This document shows, in pieces, positions 25,032 to 32,498 of a DNA stretch of 32,498 bases. A program made the translations under genes and the position numbers. Origin of the DNA: Micrococcales bacterium. Lineage in GTDB: Bacteria > Actinomycetota > Actinomycetes > Actinomycetales > Microbacteriaceae. How positions within the stretch are numbered: the first letter of the stretch is position 1; every line of letters starts with the position of its first letter. Where the stretch lies: assembly GCA_947454255.1 (NCBI GenBank), contig CANGIU010000015.1:1-32498 (forward strand), given 5' to 3'. The notes beneath the pieces were generated by a model. That model did no database searches. It had not been told where the DNA came from and saw only the letters and a list, made by a program, of their open reading frames with translations.

Positions 25032-26381
25032 ATGTCCATTGCACCAGTAGCTAAGGCCTTCAAATCTGAAGATCGCTTGCTCCCTCATGACCTAAACGCT
25101 GAACAGAGCACCTTGGGTGGAATGCTGCTTTCAGCAGATGTAGTTCACTCAATTCTTTCTGAGGGAAAGCTTAAAGCTAGAGACTTTTATGCCCCTAAGC
25201 ACGAGCTTATTTATAGCGCCATTGCTGCATTGGCTAATCATGGTGAACCAACTGACGTTATTACTGTCAACGCGGAACTTTCAAAAATGGGAAAGCTCGC
25301 AACAATCGGTGGAGCCGAATACTTACATGAATTAACTTCGATTGTTCCAACAGCAGCGAGCGCAAAGTTTTACGCAGACATCGTAAGAGATAAAGCGGTA
25401 TTGCGCCGGTTGATTGAAGTTGGAACACGTATTGCCCAACGGGGTTATGACGCTGAAGGTGAAGTTGAAGAATTAGTCAACGTTGCACAAAACGAAATCT
25501 ACACAGTTGCAGATGAATCAACTGGTGCAGATTGGACGAGACTAAGTAAAGCGTTGCAGGATGCTGCAGATGAAATTGAATTGATCCAGAAGAAGGACGG
25601 TCTTTCTGGAGTGCCAACTGGGTTTACACAATTTGATAAAGACACTAACGGATTACACCCAGGACAACTTGTGATTATTGCTGCACGTCCAGGTCTTGGT
25701 AAGTCAACTCTTGCACTTGACATAGCGAGAGAAGCTGCAATCAACAACAAACTTGCAACAGCAGTTTTCTCACTTGAAATGAGCACCACAGAAATTGCGA
25801 TGCGGTTGCTTTCTGCAGAAACAGGAATTCAATTGCAGAGTATGCGTCGCGGTGGAATTACAGATAACGAGTGGGCAATCATGGCAGAGCGCAGAAGCAA
25901 CATTGGTGCGGCTCCTCTAGTCATTGACGACAGCCCGAATCTAAACATTGTTGAGATTAGAGCAAAGTGTCGCCGCATGCTTAAAGAGTTTGATTTGAAA
26001 CTTGTAATTATTGATTACTTGCAATTGATGACATCAGGCAAGAAAGTTGAAAACCGTCAGCAAGAAGTCTCTGAATTCTCAAGATCTCTAAAGCTGCTGG
26101 CAAAGGAATTAAAGGTTCCAGTTATCGCTCTTTCACAGCTGAACCGTAAATCTGAAGACGGCACGAACAAGAAACCAGAATTGTCACAACTTCGTGAGTC
26201 AGGGTCCCTTGAGCAAGACGCTGACGTTGTAGTACTAATTCATCGCGATCTCACTGGTGCAGAAACCGCAAGACCAGGTGAAGCAGAACTTATTCTTGCG
26301 AAGCAACGTAACGGACCTACTGGATCTTCAACTGTTCTATTCCAAGGACAGTACTCTCGATTCGTCAACCCGAAGGAATAG
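25032..26381 (+). CDS. dnaB: Replicative DNA helicase DnaB
   Basis: This hexameric 5'-3' helicase unwinds DNA ahead of the fork and recruits primase. The 449 residues match the family; there is no intein, although actinobacterial dnaB genes often carry one. The N-terminal domain (about 15-160) starts LPHDLNAEQSTLGGML. The RecA-like motor has Walker A ARPGLGKST (218-226), LVIIDYLQLM as Walker B, and ALSQLNRKSE. The end SRFVNPKE is usual. The upstream DnaA-box array is unusual. The loader in this genome is probably the DciA-like protein at 5229-5720. Confidence 0.97.
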   Translation: MSIAPVAKAFKSEDRLLPHDLNAEQSTLGGMLLSADVVHSILSEGKLKARDFYAPKHELIYSAIAALANHGEPTDVITVNAELSKMGKLATIGGAEYLHELTSIVPTAASAKFYADIVRDKAVLRRLIEVGTRIAQRGYDAEGEVEELVNVAQNEIYTVADESTGADWTRLSKALQDAADEIELIQKKDGLSGVPTGFTQFDKDTNGLHPGQLVIIAARPGLGKSTLALDIAREAAINNKLATAVFSLEMSTTEIAMRLLSAETGIQLQSMRRGGITDNEWAIMAERRSNIGAAPLVIDDSPNLNIVEIRAKCRRMLKEFDLKLVIIDYLQLMTSGKKVENRQQEVSEFSRSLKLLAKELKVPVIALSQLNRKSEDGTNKKPELSQLRESGSLEQDADVVVLIHRDLTGAETARPGEAELILAKQRNGPTGSSTVLFQGQYSRFVNPKE

Positions 26382-26384
26382 CGT

Positions 26385-26906
26385 ATGAAGCTTGCGAACA
26401 TTCTCCGCTCGATAATTTTCGCGAGTGCTGCTGCATTTCTTATTTTCAATCAAGATCATTCTGTGGCCACCGGTATTGCTGTTGTGCAATATGTTTCAGT
26501 AGCGATTGCATTTGGATCAGCAGTCATATACAAATTGGACACCAGTGAAAACAAACTAGGACCAATTGCCACTCCCGGTGCGATTGCTTTTTTAATCGCG
26601 CTAATGTCAATTTTCATTTCACCTGCAACTCCGCAAATGTCTTTGAGTGTGCTAACTGGTTTAATCGCTGCCTTTGCTGGCGGTAACGCAATCGCTGAGT
26701 TTGTCCTTTCACTGAGAAGTTCCAAAGCAGATCAGCTCGAACTTCGCATAAGTGCAGCTATTGGTGTTTTGACCGCTTTGGTGTTCGCACTAGGCCAGCT
26801 AGATGGGCTGAATGCTGTTGGATTCTTAAGTGCATACTTGAGTGTGTTGGCAGTGCAAAGAGCTATATGGCTAGCTTCACCGAAATCAAAGGAACAAAAT
26901 GGCTAA
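26385..26906 (+). CDS. Unrecognised polytopic membrane protein
   Basis: This is a 173-residue protein I do not recognise. It has about six hydrophobic segments (about 6-20, 27-49, 60-78, 86-109, 122-139 and 141-165) joined by short loops, and a polar Lys/Glu/Asn-rich end. No catalytic motif is visible. The ATG lies 3 bases after the dnaB stop, with AAGGA inside the dnaB end as ribosome-binding site, so it is co-translated with dnaB. Its own end overlaps the next small gene by 8 bases. Confidence 0.75.
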   Translation: MKLANILRSIIFASAAAFLIFNQDHSVATGIAVVQYVSVAIAFGSAVIYKLDTSENKLGPIATPGAIAFLIALMSIFISPATPQMSLSVLTGLIAAFAGGNAIAEFVLSLRSSKADQLELRISAAIGVLTALVFALGQLDGLNAVGFLSAYLSVLAVQRAIWLASPKSKEQNG

Positions 26907-27123
26907 GCAAAGATCCGCCACATCAATCGCATCGATATTCCGAATCGCAGTTCTAAGTGGAGTATTTGTTGGTTTCGTTATTTGGGGAGCAGTGCGCGAT
27001 TGGAACAGAGTCTTCATTTTCGCTGGTAGCACGGTTGTGATTGTGTTTTTAGGCTTTGTGGTTTTGAAGTGGCTAGCCAAGCCAGATGCAGATGTTAAGC
27101 CTGGTCAAACCAGACTGAAGTAA
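26899..27123 (+). CDS. Unrecognised small membrane protein (two spans)
   Basis: This is a 74-residue protein with two predicted membrane helices (about 13-30 and 38-58), a basic N-terminus and a polar tail. AAAGGA precedes the ATG, which lies inside the 3' end of the previous gene (8-base overlap). It ends with TAA directly next to the stop codon of purB on the other strand. No function can be given. It is probably expressed as the third gene of the dnaB transcript. Confidence 0.7.
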   Translation: MAKQRSATSIASIFRIAVLSGVFVGFVIWGAVRDWNRVFIFAGSTVVIVFLGFVVLKWLAKPDADVKPGQTRLK

Positions 27124-28518
27124 TTACTGCTCTTTTGTAATTAGCAACACGAGTTGTGAAGCTAGACCAGTGTATGTATTTGGCTTTAGCAAAGTTAGTC
27201 TCTCCTTGGCCTCATCACTTATATCTAGAGCATTTACAAAAGCAGCTAGCTCTTCGCCACCGATTCGCTTACCTCGGGTTAGCTCTTTGAGAAGTTGGTA
27301 TGGATCGGTGATGTTGCTTCGTCCAGCCGCAACTTCTGCTCTGATAACTGTCTGAACAGCTTCAGCTAATACTTCCCAGTTTTCGGCAAGGTCTGCTTCA
27401 AGAACTGGAAGAGACAATTCAAGTTCACCAAGACCTCTAGTTGCATTATCAAGAGCAAGCACTGAGTGACCTAAACCGAGGCCAATATTTCTCTGTGAAC
27501 TCGAGTCGGTCAGATCTCTTTGCAATCTAGAGGTGACAAGTGTTGCACCCAGTGAGTCAAGAATCGCGTTTGACAGTTCAAGGTTAGATTCTGCATTTTC
27601 AAAACGAATTGGGTTGATCTTGTGTGGCATTGTTGACGAACCAGTTGCACCGGCCACAGGAATCTGCTTGAAGTAGTTCAGGGAGATGTATGTCCAAATA
27701 TCTGTGCAGAGATTGTGCAAGATTCTGTTGAACAATGTGATTGCTGAATAAAGTTCGGCTTGCCAATCATGGGATTCAATTTGCGTGGTTAAAGGGTTGA
27801 ACTTAAGTCCAAGACTTTCAACGAAAGCTTGTGATTCAGATTTCCAATCAACATTTGGAACTGCTGCCAGATGCGCTGACCAGGTTCCGGTAGCTCCAGA
27901 GAACTTACCTAAATACTCGTTGTTTCTAACTCTTTCAAGTTGACGATCAAGTCGATGCACAAATACTGCTAGCTCTTTGCCCATTGTGGTTGGTGTTGCT
28001 GGTTGCCCATGAGTTCTAGCCAACATCGCCGCGTCTTTGTATTCGACTGCAAGCATTCGAACTCTTTCAACAAGTGCTTCTGCCTTTGGAAGCCAAACAT
28101 TTGTGACTGCGTCACGGATCGTGATTGCATAAGAGAGATTGTTGATGTCTTCGCTGGTGCAAGCAAAGTGAGTTAGCTCCAGGAGGTCATCTCTATCAAG
28201 TTTGGATAGTCTTGCGCGAATGAAATATTCAATTGCTTTGACATCGTGCCTAGTTTGAGCTTCGGTAGAAGCAAGCTCAGCAACATCGTCAGCATTGAAG
28301 TTAGTGACAATTTCCCGCATTTGCTTTGTGAGGACGCTGTCAATCTCTGCACCTGAGGAGAGCAGGTCACGCTTTGCCAGAAAGAGAATCCACTCAATTT
28401 CGACGTGCAGCCTGGCACGGTTCAACCCTGCTTCGCTGAGGTGTTGACCTAGCTCTGCCACAACCGGCTGGTAACGACCATCAAGGGGGCTAAGGGGTTG
28501 ATTTTCAAGATTACTCAC
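27124..28518 (-). CDS. purB: Adenylosuccinate lyase
   Basis: Cleaves adenylosuccinate to AMP and SAICAR to AICAR in purine synthesis. I chose the GTG at 28516-28518, giving 464 residues starting MSNLENQPLSPLDGRYQ, the family start. A GTG at 28563 would add 15 residues unlike the family. The superfamily signature SSTMPHKINPIRFENAE is at about 285-303, and TSEDINNLSYAI and ARTHGQPATPTTMGKE are conserved active-site stretches. It belongs to the longer E. coli-like group. It converges on the dnaB-linked genes with stop codons touching and has no visible terminator. Confidence 0.95.
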   Translation of the reverse strand: MSNLENQPLSPLDGRYQPVVAELGQHLSEAGLNRARLHVEIEWILFLAKRDLLSSGAEIDSVLTKQMREIVTNFNADDVAELASTEAQTRHDVKAIEYFIRARLSKLDRDDLLELTHFACTSEDINNLSYAITIRDAVTNVWLPKAEALVERVRMLAVEYKDAAMLARTHGQPATPTTMGKELAVFVHRLDRQLERVRNNEYLGKFSGATGTWSAHLAAVPNVDWKSESQAFVESLGLKFNPLTTQIESHDWQAELYSAITLFNRILHNLCTDIWTYISLNYFKQIPVAGATGSSTMPHKINPIRFENAESNLELSNAILDSLGATLVTSRLQRDLTDSSSQRNIGLGLGHSVLALDNATRGLGELELSLPVLEADLAENWEVLAEAVQTVIRAEVAAGRSNITDPYQLLKELTRGKRIGGEELAAFVNALDISDEAKERLTLLKPNTYTGLASQLVLLITKEQ

Positions 28519-28579
28519 ATGTCTATATTGCCCTGAATTATTCACAGAAGTGTTCACTAACACTTAGTTGGTTACGCTC

Positions 28580-28774
28580 GTGAGCAATTCTTTGCTCATG
28601 AATATTTTCAACAATCACTTGGCAGTTACTATCGCACTGCTTCAGCATGCTCAACCGAGTCCAGCGTTGTGGCGTGGGCCAGCAGCCGATAGCGCTCGCA
28701 TGGAAATGCAGAAATTGGCCCACCAATTGAAGTCTTTGATGTGGCAGATGCAGTTATTGGGGTTGATCCCATGA
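28580..28774 (+). CDS. Small WXG-like helical protein (candidate)
   Basis: From the GTG at 28580 the frame gives 64 residues. Two predicted helices flank a Trp-Arg-Gly turn: NSLLMNIFNNHLAVTIALL before it, and WRGPAADSARMEMQKLAHQL after it. The W-x-G-x-A-A pattern at the turn resembles WXG100 (ESAT-6-like) proteins, but these are usually near 100 residues and no good ribosome-binding site stands before any of the possible starts (28568, 28580, 28598). It overlaps the next gene by 34 bases. The call is an inference from pattern only. Confidence 0.45.
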   Translation: MSNSLLMNIFNNHLAVTIALLQHAQPSPALWRGPAADSARMEMQKLAHQLKSLMWQMQLLGLIP

Positions 28775-29502
28775 CCAGTCAATACATTGGCCCTGTTCCG
28801 GTTCATCCAACTACGCCGGTTTCTGTTGTTGCCTCGCACGAGGAATTAGTTAGAAGCGCGAGAGATCTTTGGGCTGTTGCGGTTAGCTTGCTGACCGAGC
28901 TAACTCCGGATAAGTTCGTGACCGCTCCCTGGGCAGCTGGCTTATTCACAGCAGAGCTGCCTTTCATCATGGCAAAGCTCTGGCACCTTCAGCAGGGCAT
29001 CATCACATCAGCGCACGCATATCTTGAAACAGAAGCGATGTTGATCACCGTGCTCGAGACCATAGATGTGCCTAAACTCTTCCAAGAACTGAGCTCCTGG
29101 GCTATTGAACTTGGCCCCTTGAAGAATTTGCCTTTGGGGATAGGTCAACATGTACCGCCAGTGCAGATGCTAGCTCCAGAAAACGTAGAGATCATTCAAC
29201 AAAGACATGCCGAAACCACTTGGTCGGACCAACAGCTGATCCGTCATGAGGAGTATTCATTACCTTCAGGGCAGAGCAACCACTGGTTTTACCTGCCAAA
29301 GGGCGAAGGCTGGGACGTGTTCACTCAAGAGAAGCCAGATCAGCTCATCGAATTACAAAAAACATTAGAAATCAGTCCTGGCGCAGACATTCATTATGTC
29401 GGCCTAAGTGACGGGAAATTAATGACCCCCAGCAGAGCTGAATTACAAGAAATACAGAATCTGGAAGGAGTAGTTACGGTCTATCGGGTGAATGGTATTT
29501 AG
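28741..29502 (+). CDS. Unrecognised protein with helical, ESX-like N-terminal half
   Basis: This is a 253-residue protein (GTG at 28741; the ATG at 28771 is an alternative start giving 243 residues). Residues about 30-110 look like two amphipathic helices with a turn, and the second is followed by AYLETE, which fits the YxxxD/E signal of type VII secretion substrates. The second half (about 120-253) is mixed alpha/beta and contains no motif I know. No signal peptide or membrane segment is present. It overlaps the small WXG-like frame and ends convergently with the holin-superfamily gene (their stop codons overlap). The function is unknown. Confidence 0.65.
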   Translation: MADAVIGVDPMTSQYIGPVPVHPTTPVSVVASHEELVRSARDLWAVAVSLLTELTPDKFVTAPWAAGLFTAELPFIMAKLWHLQQGIITSAHAYLETEAMLITVLETIDVPKLFQELSSWAIELGPLKNLPLGIGQHVPPVQMLAPENVEIIQQRHAETTWSDQQLIRHEEYSLPSGQSNHWFYLPKGEGWDVFTQEKPDQLIELQKTLEISPGADIHYVGLSDGKLMTPSRAELQEIQNLEGVVTVYRVNGI

Positions 29503-29924
29503 AGGATCTTCATGGCTTTGAAAAGCCCGCGGCCAATGAATGAACAGACACTCATCACCAAGGAGGCCAAAATTGCCCAACCTAAGGAGGTAATTGCTAG
29601 TCCTTCAGAGGTAAAACCTTCGATTGTGAAGGTATCTGGGCTTAGTTGCTGGCTAATCCAGGCAACTAGAAGCAATAGTGAGCCATTGATTACGAAGGAA
29701 ATAAGCCCAAAAGTAAGGATGTAGAGGGGAATTGCAATGATTTTGATCACTGGGGCAATTACTGAATTGATTAGCCCGAAAATCGCTCCAATGACAAGAA
29801 GTGTGAGCACAAGATTGACCAAATCTGTTCCCCCGTAAGGGCGTAACTGCACACCGGGGATGATTGCTGAGACCAGCCAGAGGCCCAGGGCATTAAGAAC
29901 AGTACTAACTAGAAATCGCTTCAT
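29499..29924 (-). CDS. 4-TM holin-superfamily IV membrane protein (PF04020-like)
   Basis: This 141-residue protein has four hydrophobic segments (about 3-23, 33-52, 56-90 and 110-132). The pattern LGLWLVSAIIPGVQL, then FGLINSVIAPVIK and LYILTFGLISFVINGSLLL, matches the bacterial 'phage holin family' membrane proteins, which are chromosomal and not evidence of a phage. The ATG at 29922-29924 begins MKRFLVS. A reading from 30032 would run over the pdhA start. The function is unknown. Confidence 0.85.
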   Translation of the reverse strand: MKRFLVSTVLNALGLWLVSAIIPGVQLRPYGGTDLVNLVLTLLVIGAIFGLINSVIAPVIKIIAIPLYILTFGLISFVINGSLLLLVAWISQQLSPDTFTIEGFTSEGLAITSLGWAILASLVMSVCSFIGRGLFKAMKIL

Positions 29925-29948
29925 GGTTCGATTGTGCCACGGGTCAAG

Positions 29949-29964
29949 TAAATTGGTACTTGTG
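29949..29964 (+). promoter_or_regulatory. Possible leaderless promoter of the 2-oxo-acid dehydrogenase operon
   Basis: TAAATT (29949-29954) lies exactly 7 bases before the GTG at 29962, the spacing expected if transcription starts on the start codon. No Shine-Dalgarno sequence precedes the GTG. Leaderless mRNAs are common in Actinobacteria. Confidence 0.4.
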
Positions 29965-31122
29965 ACTGCCCAAAATCCTGAAATTCCCATGGTGCAGCTG
30001 TTATCGGTTGATGGCGATTTCAGTGTGCCCAAAGAGCACGCTGTCTACGGCGAACTTATTAGAGACCTCCGCGAAGCTGACTTCCTAAAGTTCTATCGGG
30101 ACATGGCTCGCATCCGACGTTTTGATCACGAGGCAACAGCTTTACAACGTCAAGGACAGATGGGACTCTGGGTTCCAGCCATTGGTCAAGAGGGTGCGCA
30201 AATCGGTTCAGGTTATGGCGTTGGACCTAACGATCACATCTTCCCTTCTTATCGCGAACACGGTGTTGCAATTACCCACGGCGTTGACTTGATGTCAATC
30301 GTGAAAATGTATCGCGGTGTGAATCATGGTGGTTGGAATCCACACGAAACGAGATTCCACCTATATGCAATTGTTTTAGGAACTCAAGCTCTGCATGCAA
30401 CCGGTTATGCAATGGGTTTGAACTTTGAGGGGAGAGTCGGCACAGGCGATCCTGAAAATGATCTCGCCGTTATTACATACTTCGGTGATGGAGCAACTGC
30501 TGAGGGAGATGTTAGCGAAGCGCTTCTTTTTGCATCAATCAATAAAACTCCGCAGGTATTTTTCTGCCAGAACAACCAGTGGGCAATTTCATCTCCAGTT
30601 GGAACTCAAACAACTGTTCCGATTTATAGACGTGGCGAAGGTTTCGGTGTTCCTGGTATTCGTGTTGACGGTAACGATGTGCTTGCGTGTTATGCAGTGA
30701 CAAAAAAGCACATGGATGACGCTCGAGGCGGACTTGGCCCAACACTTATAGAAGCATTGACCTACCGTATCGGTGCACACACCACCAGTGATGATCCATC
30801 TAAGTATCGCGATGCTGATGAAGTAGCACACTGGGAAGCAAGAGACCCAATTAGTCGTTTTGAAAAGTTCCTGAGAAAGCAAGGAATTGGCCAGGACTTC
30901 TTCGATGAGGTAGCTCATGCAGGAGATGTCATTGCAGCTGAAGTTCGCGAAGCAACCTTTGCTCTTACAGAACCAGCATTAGAGAACATGTTTGATCATG
31001 TTTATTCAGAACCACATCCACTTGTTGAAGAACAAAAAGCTTGGTTGCAAAAATACGAATCCGAACTAGGTGGTCACTCATCAAAGCCTGATGATGGAGT
31101 TAGTTACGGAGGAACTCGCTAA
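29962..31122 (+). CDS. pdhA: 2-oxo-acid dehydrogenase E1 alpha subunit (pyruvate or branched-chain)
   Basis: This thiamine-diphosphate enzyme subunit decarboxylates the 2-oxo acid and transfers the acyl group to lipoyl-E2. With the GTG at 29962 it has 386 residues and starts MTAQNPEIPMVQLLS; an ATG at 29989 is the alternative. The ThDP-binding motif GDGATAEGD starts at about residue 175 and runs to the Asn pair of FFCQNN. RFHLYAIVLGTQALHATGYA precedes it. The E1alpha/E1beta pair could be pyruvate or branched-chain oxo-acid dehydrogenase; sequence by eye does not settle this. It overlaps pdhB by one base. Confidence 0.88.
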   Translation: MTAQNPEIPMVQLLSVDGDFSVPKEHAVYGELIRDLREADFLKFYRDMARIRRFDHEATALQRQGQMGLWVPAIGQEGAQIGSGYGVGPNDHIFPSYREHGVAITHGVDLMSIVKMYRGVNHGGWNPHETRFHLYAIVLGTQALHATGYAMGLNFEGRVGTGDPENDLAVITYFGDGATAEGDVSEALLFASINKTPQVFFCQNNQWAISSPVGTQTTVPIYRRGEGFGVPGIRVDGNDVLACYAVTKKHMDDARGGLGPTLIEALTYRIGAHTTSDDPSKYRDADEVAHWEARDPISRFEKFLRKQGIGQDFFDEVAHAGDVIAAEVREATFALTEPALENMFDHVYSEPHPLVEEQKAWLQKYESELGGHSSKPDDGVSYGGTR

Positions 31123-32105
31123 TGAGTAACTCAGTTGAACTTTCAATCGCAAAGGCTATTAACGCAGGTCTTGCTAAGTCAATGCGTGATAACGAAAAGG
31201 TTTTAGTTTTCGGTGAAGACGTTGCGCGTCTAGGTGGAGTGTTCCGTGTTACCGAAGGACTACTTGATGAGTTCGGCGACAAGAGAATATTTAATTCACC
31301 GATTGCAGAATCTGGAATTATTGGAACAGCTATCGGTTTAGCTATGCGCGGGTTTAGCCCAGTTGCAGAAATACAGTTTGATGGTTTTATCTACCCAGCC
31401 TTTAACCAGATTGTTTCTCAGCTTGCAAAGCTGACAAACCGAAGCGAAGGCTTCCTGCAAATGCCAGTGGTTATCCGTGTTCCTTACGGAGGCGGTATTG
31501 GAGCTGTTGAGCACCACAGTGAATCACCCGAGGCATACTTTGCTCACACAGCTGGTCTTCGAGTAGTTAGCCCAAGTAACGCCAACGATGCATACTGGAT
31601 GATCCAGCAGGCAATTGAGTCAAGAGACCCAGTGATGTTCTTTGAGCCTAAGCGCCGTTATTGGCAAAAAGGTCAAGTGAATTTAGATGAAGCACCTCAA
31701 CCTCTCCACTCAGCTGCAACGCTTAGAAGCGGTAGCGATGTGACCGTTGTTACCTACGGACCTATGGTTGTCACCGCACTTCAAGCTGCAGAAGTTGCAG
31801 CTACCGAAGGGATCAACCTAGAGGTAATTGATATCCGTTCACTTTCACCAATCGATTTCAACCACATAGTTGAATCGGTTAAGCGAACCGGCAGATTGAT
31901 TGTTGCTCACGAGGCAGGAACCTTTGTCAGCATCTCTTCTGAGATTGCAGCGAAGATCGCAGAGCTTTGTTTCTATCACCTAGAAGCACCAGTAATTCGT
32001 GTTGGTGGTTTTGATGTGCCATACCCTGCAGCAAAACTTGAAGAACTTTATTTACCAGACGCAGACCGCTTAATGGAAGCTGTCGATCGAGTGTTGGCTT
32101 ACTAA
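31122..32105 (+). CDS. pdhB: 2-oxo-acid dehydrogenase E1 beta subunit
   Basis: This is a 327-residue partner of E1 alpha. The conserved start region is KVLVFGEDVARLGGVFRVT (about 24-42), the centre contains RVPYGGGIGAVEHHSESPEA (about 123-142) with the catalytic-site His residues, and the transketolase C-terminal domain begins near EVIDIRSLSPID. It starts within the pdhA stop (TAATG), so both subunits are made in equal amount. Confidence 0.93.
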   Translation: MSNSVELSIAKAINAGLAKSMRDNEKVLVFGEDVARLGGVFRVTEGLLDEFGDKRIFNSPIAESGIIGTAIGLAMRGFSPVAEIQFDGFIYPAFNQIVSQLAKLTNRSEGFLQMPVVIRVPYGGGIGAVEHHSESPEAYFAHTAGLRVVSPSNANDAYWMIQQAIESRDPVMFFEPKRRYWQKGQVNLDEAPQPLHSAATLRSGSDVTVVTYGPMVVTALQAAEVAATEGINLEVIDIRSLSPIDFNHIVESVKRTGRLIVAHEAGTFVSISSEIAAKIAELCFYHLEAPVIRVGGFDVPYPAAKLEELYLPDADRLMEAVDRVLAY

Positions 32106-32118
32106 GGCGGAAATGAAT

Positions 32119-32498
32119 ATGTCACAACTTGCATACTTTGATTTGCCTGACGTAGGTGAAGGATTAACCGAAGCTGAGATTGTTACCTGGAAAGTAAAAG
32201 TTGGGGATGTTGTTTCAATCAACCAAATTATTGTTGAGATTGAAACCGCTAAATCTCTAGTTGAACTACCTTGCCCTTTTGCTGGAACCGTGACACAACT
32301 ACTGGCCAATGAAGGTGACACCGTAAATGTTGGTTCACCAATCATTGCTGTGACAGTTTCAGGATCAACTGCAGCCGTTAACGCAGGTCACGCACCATCA
32401 CTGCACGATGCAGTAACGGAAGCTATCGCAGCTGTTGCTGATGTTGCAGCAAGTGAAGAGAAACCACAACCAACACTTGTCGGTTATGGAGTTTCAAC
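32119..32498 (+). CDS. pdhC: Dihydrolipoamide acyltransferase E2 (5' part, cut by window end)
   Basis: The first 126 codons are present. A lipoyl domain (about 1-80) contains the lipoylated lysine in EIETAKSLVE, after LPDVGEGLTEAEIV. A flexible Ala/Pro/Glu-rich linker begins after about residue 85. I chose the ATG at 32119 with GGCGG 8 bases upstream; the ATG at 32113 would put that site too close. The binding and catalytic domains lie beyond the window. It completes an E1alpha-E1beta-E2 operon. Confidence 0.9.
   Translation, partial: MSQLAYFDLPDVGEGLTEAEIVTWKVKVGDVVSINQIIVEIETAKSLVELPCPFAGTVTQLLANEGDTVNVGSPIIAVTVSGSTAAVNAGHAPSLHDAVTEAIAAVADVAASEEKPQPTLVGYGVS

Noticed and set aside
25032-26381. 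Possible intein in dnaB
   Set aside because: The motor domain motifs follow each other without insertion and the total length (449 residues) is normal.
29499-29924. Phage remnant suggested by a 'holin' protein
   Set aside because: This superfamily is a common chromosomal membrane protein in bacteria, and no other phage gene is nearby.
29860-29961. 34-residue extension of the E1 alpha gene
   Set aside because: It overlaps the start of the holin-superfamily gene on the other strand and encodes residues unlike E1 alpha proteins.

Overview
The window is the chromosomal replication-origin neighbourhood of an actinobacterium, most likely a member of Microbacteriaceae/Micrococcales with a small, streamlined genome. 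This rests on gene order (DUF3566-gyrA-gyrB-dciA-recF-gnd-dnaN-dnaA | rpmH-rnpA-yidD-yidC-jag-rsmG-parA-parB), on the NUDIX-DUF6049-like-murJ-trxB-trxA block, on GTG/TTG starts, and on very tight gene packing. By eye the base composition is far less GC-rich than typical soil Actinobacteria, which would fit freshwater 'Luna'-type lineages (Rhodoluna/Aquiluna). The genus assignment is inference only.

Layout: (1) 1-10.7 kb, minus strand: start of a tRNA-Ala, tRNA-Ile(GAT), DUF3566 membrane protein, gyrA, gyrB, DciA-like helicase loader, recF, gnd, dnaN, the oriC-type dnaN/dnaA spacer, and dnaA. (2) 11.0-16.2 kb, plus strand: rpmH, rnpA, yidD, yidC, jag/khpB, a terminator, rsmG, parA, parB, with two parS sites. 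(3) 16.2-21.4 kb, minus strand: aminotransferase, trxA, trxB, murJ, a short DUF6049-like protein, and a NUDIX hydrolase. (4) 21.4-27.1 kb, plus strand: cca, rpsF-ssb-rpsR-rplI behind a structured leader, a large DnaA-box array, dnaB, and two unknown membrane proteins. (5) 27.1-32.5 kb: purB (minus), an unrecognised pair with WXG/ESX-like features (plus), a 4-TM holin-superfamily protein (minus), and a 2-oxo-acid dehydrogenase operon E1-alpha, E1-beta, E2 (plus, E2 cut by the window end).

How it works together: DnaA binds and opens the origin, the DciA-like protein probably helps load DnaB, the DnaN clamp, SSB and gyrase serve the fork, and ParA/ParB with parS segregate the new origins. Genes left of dnaA run leftward and most genes right of rpmH run rightward, so transcription matches forks leaving the dnaA region.

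The most notable non-coding signal is a set of perfect DnaA boxes outside the classical origin: six in about 210 bp upstream of dnaB, partly helically phased, and two plus a near match behind parB. Others are a parS site overlapping the parA start with the ancestral-looking ParA N-terminus left in another frame, a DnaA box inside the likely dnaA promoter, and an rpsF leader that can sequester its Shine-Dalgarno sequence. I saw no CRISPR array, insertion sequence or prophage.
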